64,000 nt of DNA from contig JBDNHK010000005.1 of assembly GCA_041688815.1 (NCBI GenBank), positions 55,708 to 119,707 on the forward strand, read 5' to 3'. The position numbers and the translations under genes are program-made. Shown here piece by piece: positions 59,158 through 64,000 of the stretch. This DNA is from Rhabdothermincola_A sp041688815. GTDB taxonomy: Bacteria; Actinomycetota; Acidimicrobiia; Acidimicrobiales; Acidimicrobilacustridaceae. Position 1 is the stretch's first letter; each line of letters starts with the position of its first letter. The notes below the pieces were generated by a model, which worked only from the letters and a program-made list of their open reading frames with translations, did no database searches and had not been told where the DNA came from.

Positions 59158-60065
59158 ACGCCCCCGTCGCCGCCATCGACTGCGGTACCAACTCGGTGCG
59201 CCTGCTCGTGAGCCAGGACGGTCGGACCACCCTCGAACGGCTGATGCGGATCACCCGGTTGGGTCAGGGTGTCGCCGCCACCGGTGTGCTCGACCCTGCG
59301 GCCATCGACCGGACCTTGGCCGTACTCACCGAGTACCGCGAGGTCATCGACCGCTTCGGCGTGGAACGGGTGCGCATGACCGCCACCTCGGCCGCCCGTG
59401 ACGCTGCCAACCGTGCCGACTTCTTCGGCCCCGCCGCGACGGTCGTGGGCGCAGAGCCCGAGCTCCTGAGCGGCGAGGAGGAGGGCCGCCTGTCGTTCCT
59501 GGGCGCCACTGCCGACCTCGACCCGGCCGACGGGCCCTTCCTCGTCTTCGACATCGGGGGCGGATCCACCGAGTTCTCCTTCGGGACCCACGAAGCCCAG
59601 GCCACGGTGTCGACCGACATGGGCTGCGTGCGCATGACCGAAGCCTGGCTGCACCACGACCCCCCGTTGGCGGTGGAGCTCAGCCAGTGCCTCTCCATCG
59701 TCGAGCTCCACCTCGACGACGTGCAGCGGATCATCCCCGATGCCGGTGAGGCCCGGACCTTCGTGGGGCTGGCGGGCACGGTGAGCGCGGCCGCATCGGT
59801 CGAGATCGGGTTGGCGACCTACGACCGCGACCGGATCCACCACTTCCGCCTCACCCGTGACGGGGCCGAGGACGTGTTCCGCACCCTCGCCACCGAGACC
59901 CTCGCCGAACGGATCGACAACCCGGGCCTCGAACCCGAGCGGGCCGACGTGATCGTCGGAGGGATGTGCGTGCTCGTGGCCACGATGCGCCGCTTCGCCA
60001 TCGCCGAGCTGCTGGTCTCCGAGGCCGACATCCTCGACGGCCTGGCCATGTCGATCTCGTCGTGA
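59154..60065 (+). CDS. ppx: Ppx/GppA-family exopolyphosphatase
   Basis: 303 aa, ASKHA fold: phosphate-1 loop AIDCGTNSVRLLV, VRMTATSAARDAANR, EEEGRLSFLGA and phosphate-2 loop VFDIGGGSTEFSFG. Lacks the C-terminal HD domain, like the short mycobacterial Ppx enzymes. Hydrolyses polyphosphate or pppGpp. GTG 59154 couples it to DUF501. Confidence 0.94.
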   Translation: MNAPVAAIDCGTNSVRLLVSQDGRTTLERLMRITRLGQGVAATGVLDPAAIDRTLAVLTEYREVIDRFGVERVRMTATSAARDAANRADFFGPAATVVGAEPELLSGEEEGRLSFLGATADLDPADGPFLVFDIGGGSTEFSFGTHEAQATVSTDMGCVRMTEAWLHHDPPLAVELSQCLSIVELHLDDVQRIIPDAGEARTFVGLAGTVSAAASVEIGLATYDRDRIHHFRLTRDGAEDVFRTLATETLAERIDNPGLEPERADVIVGGMCVLVATMRRFAIAELLVSEADILDGLAMSISS

Positions 60066-60128
60066 TCGACCCCGAACCGGCCGCCTCGGGGCGTCGAGCG
60101 GGCCCCGGTACCCGACACCCTTCGTGGG

Positions 60129-60134
60129 TAGGAT
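60129..60134 (+). promoter_or_regulatory. -10 box (TAGGAT) for the GNAT gene, leaderless type
   Basis: TAGGAT ends 8 nt before the GTG at 60143. Confidence 0.5.
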
Positions 60135-60142
60135 CGCCGCCC

Positions 60143-60733
60143 GTGACCACCCTCTTCGGGCGCCGAGTGCTGCTGCGTCCTCTGTCCGTGTCGGACTTCC
60201 CGGCGTGGCGTGAGGTGCGGCGTCGCAACGAGGCCTGGCTCACCAGGTGGGAGCCCACCCGGATGCCCGGCCAGCCCGATGTCATCGAGGACCGTGACGC
60301 GTTCGCCGTACGGTGCAGCGCCCGCCAGCGCGAGCGCCAACTCGGCGTGGGCTACGGCTACGGCGTTTTCGTCGACGGGGTGTTCGCGGGCGAGGTCAAC
60401 CTGTCGTCGGTGCAGCGGGGCCCGTTCCAGAGTGCCTACGTGGGCTACTGGATCGACGAGAAGCAGGCGGGCAACGGCTACACCCCCGAGGCTCTCGTCG
60501 CCGTGGCCCGGTTGGCGTTCGACGAGCTGCGCCTCCACCGCGTCCAGATCGCCATCATCCCCCGCAACACGGCCAGCCGGCGGGTGGTCGAGAAGCTCGG
60601 GGTGCGCGAGGAGGGGGTGGCCGAGCGCTACCTCGAGATCAACGGCATCTGGGAGGACCACGTGCGCTACGCCGTCACCGCCGAGGAGTGGGACGAGCGC
60701 GGCGCCCGGCTCTGCTCTGACTGGCTCGACTGA
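60143..60733 (+). CDS. GNAT-family N-acetyltransferase (RimJ/RimL-like)
   Basis: 196 aa. RimJ-type N-terminus (GRRVLLRPLSVSDFPAWREV), central YVGYWIDEKQAGNGYTPEAL acetyl-CoA loop, and IIPRNTASRRVVEKLGVREEG. Acetylates protein N-termini or small amines; target unknown. Confidence 0.92.
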   Translation: MTTLFGRRVLLRPLSVSDFPAWREVRRRNEAWLTRWEPTRMPGQPDVIEDRDAFAVRCSARQRERQLGVGYGYGVFVDGVFAGEVNLSSVQRGPFQSAYVGYWIDEKQAGNGYTPEALVAVARLAFDELRLHRVQIAIIPRNTASRRVVEKLGVREEGVAERYLEINGIWEDHVRYAVTAEEWDERGARLCSDWLD

Positions 60734-60767
60734 CTCTTCGCCCGTGCCGGTACCCGGGACGCGCCGG

Positions 60768-60773
60768 TAAGGT
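60768..60773 (+). promoter_or_regulatory. -10 box (TAAGGT) for the MFS gene, leaderless type
   Basis: TAAGGT ends 8 nt before ATG 60782 and only 2 nt before ATG 60776, which favours 60782 as the true start. Confidence 0.5.
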
Positions 60774-60781
60774 CGATGCCG

Positions 60782-62149
60782 ATGACCTCTGTTCCCGACA
60801 CCGGCACCGCCGGTGGCGAATCGGTGGGGGCCGGCCCCGAGCGGATCGGGGCGTTCGCGTCGTTCCGGGTGCGGAACTTCAGCCTGATCTGGACCGCGTC
60901 GCTGATGTCGAGCACCGGTACGTGGCTGCAGAACGTGGCCGTGCCCTTTGTCGTGTTCGGCCTCACCGGCAGCGGGGCGTGGCTGGGCTTCACCGCCTTC
61001 ATGGCCCTCATCCCCCTCCTGCTGCTCGGCCCCCTGGGCGGTTCCATCGCCGACCGGTTCAACCGACGCACCGTGCTGTTGCTGGGTTCGGCCGTCCAGG
61101 GCGTGTTCACCATCGCCCTCTGGCTCACCTGGGTCGCCGGCGTGCGCAGCGTGGCTGTGCTCATCGTGTTGGTGACGGCCAGCTCGTGCGTGTCGGGCCT
61201 CACCGTGGCGTCGTGGCAGGCCTTCGTCACCGAGGTGGTGCCTCGTCGGCTCCTGCTGAACGCGGTCACGCTGAACTCGGCTCAGTTCAACGCCGCTCGG
61301 GCTTTCGGCCCCGCCCTCGGTGGGCTCGTACTGGCCACCCTCGGGGTGTCGTGGGCGTTCTTCTTCAATGCGCTGTCGTTCTTCGCGCTGACGATCGGAC
61401 TGTTGATGGTTCGCGTGGTCCGCATCGAGCGGCCACCCCGCACGGGCCGCAGCCGGGCCGTGGCCGAGATGTGGGTTGCGGCGAAGTACGCGCGCACCGA
61501 GCCGGGCATCATGGCGGCGCTGGTCGTCGTGTTCACCCTCGGACTGCTCGGCGGGCCCCTGTTCAACCTGCTCGTCGTGTTCGCCCAGGACGTCTACGAC
61601 GTCGGCGACGAGGCCTACGGCCTGCTCGCCGCCTGCCTGGGGGCGGGGGCGATCCTGTCGGCTCCGCTCATCGCCGGCTGGGGGTCGCGGCAGGCCCGGA
61701 GCTTCATGGTGTCGTTGGCCATGGTGGCCTACGGCCTGGCCCTCATCGTCTTCGCCACGGCGCCGACCCTTCTGGTGGGCGCCGTGGCCCTGTTCGTGGT
61801 CGGTGCCGGCTACCTCGGGATCGCCTCGACCCTCAACACCACCGTGCAGCTCCAGGTCACCGAGGCCATGCGGGGTCGGGTCATCGCCCTGTACGTCATG
61901 TCACTGACCGCGGCGATGCCCCTCGGGTCGCTGATCCAGGGCGCGTTGGTCGACGTGATCGGTCCCCAGACCACGGTGGCCGGGGCCGGCGTCGTGTTCC
62001 TGGTGGTGTTCGTGGTGTTGCGCTTCGGCGTGGGTCTGTTCGGGGCGATGGACGACCTGTCCGGGCCGGTAGCGACGCCCGATGCCGACGAGGTTCGGTT
62101 GGCCGTAGCCGAGACCGATGCCGCCGAGGCGGTCTTCGACGGCCGCTGA
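60782..62149 (+). CDS. MFS transporter (enterobactin-exporter-like subgroup)
   Basis: 455 aa with about 12 membrane helices. FRVRNFSLIWTASLMSSTGTWLQN, the loop 2-3 motif GGSIADRFNRRTVLL, and the domain swap point around VPRRLLLNAVTLNSAQFN are typical of MFS_3 exporters. The start codon is set by the -10 position. Substrate unknown. Confidence 0.92.
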   Translation: MTSVPDTGTAGGESVGAGPERIGAFASFRVRNFSLIWTASLMSSTGTWLQNVAVPFVVFGLTGSGAWLGFTAFMALIPLLLLGPLGGSIADRFNRRTVLLLGSAVQGVFTIALWLTWVAGVRSVAVLIVLVTASSCVSGLTVASWQAFVTEVVPRRLLLNAVTLNSAQFNAARAFGPALGGLVLATLGVSWAFFFNALSFFALTIGLLMVRVVRIERPPRTGRSRAVAEMWVAAKYARTEPGIMAALVVVFTLGLLGGPLFNLLVVFAQDVYDVGDEAYGLLAACLGAGAILSAPLIAGWGSRQARSFMVSLAMVAYGLALIVFATAPTLLVGAVALFVVGAGYLGIASTLNTTVQLQVTEAMRGRVIALYVMSLTAAMPLGSLIQGALVDVIGPQTTVAGAGVVFLVVFVVLRFGVGLFGAMDDLSGPVATPDADEVRLAVAETDAAEAVFDGR

Positions 62150-62173
62150 CCCGACGCTCGCGACCCTCGACGC

Positions 62174-63148
62174 TCAGGGGTCGAGGACGTCGTCGTCCCA
62201 ACGGTCGTCGGCGTCAGGGTCGTCGCCCAGGTGCCGGCGACCGGTGTCGCAGGTGGGCAGGGCCGGGCACCATCGGCATGGTGGCCCGGGGCGCAGGACG
62301 GGTTCGCGGCCACCGTTCAACTCGTGCAGCTTCACCACGCCGTCGATGGTGCGGGCCACGGCCGCGCGCAGCACCCCCTCGGTGACCGCTTCGGGCTGAG
62401 CGCGGGCCGAGTCGAGGTAGTACGAGGCCACCAGCCGGGGTGGTGTGCCCAGCCGGAGCGTGTCGACCAGCGCGTAGAAGCGCAGATCGTCGGTGTGGCT
62501 GGGGGAGAAGCCGCCGGTCTTGAGGTCGATCACCACCTTGCCGGCCCGGGTGCCGTCGGCCTTGCCGAGAGTGAGGTCGGTGCGGCCGCTGAGCACGATG
62601 CGCCCGTCGTTGAGGTCGGCGCGCAGACGGCCTTCGGTGACGGGGAACCACTTGGAGGCCAGCGGCGGGAAACACTCGAGGAACGAGGTGACCCGCTCGC
62701 CGGCCACCGACCGCAGCTCGGCCCGGTCGCTCTCGGAGCAGGTGCGGAGCCAGTCGGACACCGCCTTGTCGTCGTTGGCGAGGCGGGCCATGGCCTCGTC
62801 GACCAGGTCGAGGGGGATGAGCTCCCCCCGCCAGTGCACGGACAGCTCGACCGCCTTGTGCACGATGGTTCCGCGCGCCAGCGCCGGGGTCCATGCGAAT
62901 TCAGTGGCCTTCTCGGCCTGGTGGCGGCCCTCGCAGCCGTGCACGCTGCTGAGGGTGTGCTTCGAGATCCAGAGCGAGTCGTTCGGGGGGAGGTCGCCGG
63001 CCACCGGGGCCATGCCCTCCTCGAGCTCGGCCCGCAGGTCGTGGCGCAGTTCGGCGCCGAACTCCGGGCGTTCGTCGGGGCGGGCACCGAGCAGGGCGAG
63101 AACGTCGTGCTGGGCAGGGTTGAGTGGCGGTGGCTCGGCGAGGGTCAC
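62174..63148 (-). CDS. PD-(D/E)XK nuclease with a four-cysteine Fe-S-type arrangement
   Basis: 324 aa. RecB/Cas4-type nuclease core with SGRTDLTLG near residue 186 and VVIDLKTGGFSPSH near 206. A single Cys in SVHGCEGRH near 70 and a triplet CRWCPALPTC near 288-297 match the Cys spacing that holds a 4Fe-4S cluster in AddB/Cas4 proteins. No helicase or CRISPR genes nearby. Role in DNA repair is inferred. Predicted leaderless from GTG 63148. Confidence 0.87.
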   Translation of the reverse strand: MTLAEPPPLNPAQHDVLALLGARPDERPEFGAELRHDLRAELEEGMAPVAGDLPPNDSLWISKHTLSSVHGCEGRHQAEKATEFAWTPALARGTIVHKAVELSVHWRGELIPLDLVDEAMARLANDDKAVSDWLRTCSESDRAELRSVAGERVTSFLECFPPLASKWFPVTEGRLRADLNDGRIVLSGRTDLTLGKADGTRAGKVVIDLKTGGFSPSHTDDLRFYALVDTLRLGTPPRLVASYYLDSARAQPEAVTEGVLRAAVARTIDGVVKLHELNGGREPVLRPGPPCRWCPALPTCDTGRRHLGDDPDADDRWDDDVLDP

Positions 63149-63154
63149 GGGAGG

Positions 63155-63160
63155 ATCGTA
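63155..63160 (-). promoter_or_regulatory. -10 box (TACGAT) for the nuclease gene, leaderless type
   Basis: TACGAT on the minus strand ends 6 nt before the GTG at 63148. Confidence 0.5.
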
Positions 63161-63226
63161 CGGACCGGGAGCGACAGCGGCGGGCCGCCGGATCGACTGT
63201 CGCACCCGCTGGCGATGATGGGTGCC

Positions 63227-63718
63227 ATGGAAGCCACCTCCGTGCGGTTCGCCGCCGCCGCCCGCACCCTGGGCCAGGTCACCCGGGGTGCCGGTCTCGT
63301 CGTCCCCGGCTTCCGCAGTCCGCCGCGACTGCGTGACGCCGACCGTTCGCTTCGGCGCAACCGCTCGGGCAGTTGCACCGTGTCGGTGCGGTTGAAGGGG
63401 CGGCCGTGGTCGGCGGTCGTCGGCGACATGATCGAAGGGGTCATCGCCGCCAACCGTCTGGCCGGTCCCACCGCCGACCGCACCCGCACTGCCCTGTGGG
63501 CAGCGGTCGAGGCCGAGGCGGTCCGCCTACAGGCCGTCGACTCGTCGCTCGGCCGGCACCTCGGCGTCCACCGGGCCCCTAGGTCACCGGCACCGGCACC
63601 GTCGTCGCCCGGCGATCGGCGCTTCCCGGCCCGGTTGCCCGCGCCGCCCGCGCCCACGGCGGCGCCCACTCGGCACCGCCCCCCGTTGCGGGCGGTGCCG
63701 GCCACCGACGTGGCCTGA
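63227..63718 (+). CDS. Hypothetical basic protein
   Basis: 163 aa, unrecognised. The first 115 residues look folded (FAAAARTLGQVTRGAGLVVP, VSVRLKGRPWSAVVGDMIEG, TALWAAVEAEAVRLQ); the last 50 are a Pro/Ala/Arg-rich tail. Several in-frame ATGs (63215, 63218, 63227). Divergent from the nuclease gene. Confidence 0.65.
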   Translation: MEATSVRFAAAARTLGQVTRGAGLVVPGFRSPPRLRDADRSLRRNRSGSCTVSVRLKGRPWSAVVGDMIEGVIAANRLAGPTADRTRTALWAAVEAEAVRLQAVDSSLGRHLGVHRAPRSPAPAPSSPGDRRFPARLPAPPAPTAAPTRHRPPLRAVPATDVA

Positions 63719-63760
63719 CCCCGCCACGGCTGGCGTCGGCGTGGCTACCGTGGCGACGAA

Positions 63761-63846
63761 GCCCGGGTGGCGGAACTGGTAGACGCAGGGGGCTTAAACC
63801 CCCCAGCCCCTGCGGGGGCGTGTGGGTTCGAACCCCACCCCGGGCA
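63761..63846 (+). tRNA. tRNA-Leu (anticodon TAA)
   Basis: Acceptor GCCCGGG with CCCGGGC, D-loop with CTGGTAGACGC, anticodon stem GGGGG/CCCCC around loop CTTAAAC (anticodon TAA), a long variable arm (GCCCCTGCGGGGGC) typical of class II tRNAs, and T-arm GTGGGTTCGAACCCCAC. CCA not fully encoded. TACCGT at 63746-63751 is a possible -10. The following 154 bp to the window end contain no gene I can support. Confidence 0.97.
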
Positions 63847-64000
63847 CCGCTCTGAACAGGACGGACCGGGCTGAACGCCTACGCCTGTAACACCATCCAC
63901 AAACATGGAGGTCACCGCTCCGGTCTTCCATGTGACTTGAGATAACCGGCGAGTCGATGATCGAAGCGCCCCGGGTTTCAGCCTGAACATCACCGGGCCG

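Noticed and set aside
62174..63148. Cas4 identity for the PD-(D/E)XK nuclease
   Set aside because: The four-Cys layout is shared with AddB/RecB-like repair nucleases and there are no cas genes or arrays nearby.
63745..63993. 82-codon minus-strand frame at the right edge
   Set aside because: It runs through tRNA-Leu; no protein features. I considered an integrase end next to the tRNA (attachment site) but saw no integrase motif.
1..64000. CRISPR arrays, insertion sequences, prophage genes
   Set aside because: No regularly spaced repeats, transposases, integrases or phage structural genes found on either strand.

Overview
This window comes from a GC-rich actinobacterium, most likely a deep-branching lineage such as Acidimicrobiia; the taxonomy is inference. 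The evidence is an MptB-type polyprenol-phosphomannose mannosyltransferase, the tiny ribosomal protein bS22 and a bL37-like peptide, DUF501, a Rpf-type muralytic factor, many GTG starts, and gene order. From metG to ppx (27.0-60.1 kb) the core order metG-tatD-rpf-rsmA-ispE-glmU-prs-rplY-pth-mfd-PpiC lipoprotein-mazG-eno-ftsB-DUF501-ppx closely follows the Mycobacterium tuberculosis Rv1007-Rv1026 neighbourhood.

Layout. 1-3.4 kb: 3' part of an MptB-like gene, corA (its 5' end looks frameshifted) and a GT87 mannosyltransferase. 3.4-10.8 kb (minus): pepN, glgX and treY, for peptide trimming and glycogen-to-trehalose metabolism. 10.8-19.7 kb: a PfkB sugar/nucleoside kinase, a small membrane-stress pair, an ECH1-like isomerase, an MBOAT plus SGNH pair for glycan O-acylation, queF, a prolyl oligopeptidase and a 28-residue bL37-like peptide. 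20.0-26.6 kb: ychF, a small accessory patch (Phd/PIN toxin-antitoxin and two broken genes), DUF192, rsmI, a SurE-like lipoprotein and rmuC. 26.6-46.3 kb: a TauD fragment and the conserved backbone above, with bS22, tRNA-Gln, and an OB-fold protein plus APC permease between pth and mfd.

46.3-58.7 kb: a roughly 12.4-kb block lies between ftsB and DUF501, which are adjacent in mycobacteria. It encodes a form-II CO-dehydrogenase-like/xanthine-dehydrogenase-family molybdenum hydroxylase: large subunit, YceI protein, MoxR ATPase, VWA protein and two XdhC proteins on the plus strand; FAD and 2Fe-2S subunits on the minus strand; then a MocA-like cytidylyltransferase and a membrane-anchored CoxG. A nucleotidyltransferase module and a cytochrome P450 sit in the middle and split the cluster. 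58.7-64 kb: DUF501, ppx, a GNAT acetyltransferase, an MFS exporter, a four-cysteine PD-(D/E)XK nuclease, an unknown gene and tRNA-Leu.

The strongest non-gene signal is promoter architecture. Sixteen genes have a TANNNT hexamer ending 6-8 nt before the start codon, which is the expected signature of leaderless mRNAs. pepN and the PfkB kinase are divergent and share overlapping -10 boxes in a 24-bp gap. Two genes (the prolyl oligopeptidase and the VWA protein) appear to start at CTG within a CTGA overlap with the upstream stop codon. I saw no CRISPR array, insertion sequence or prophage.
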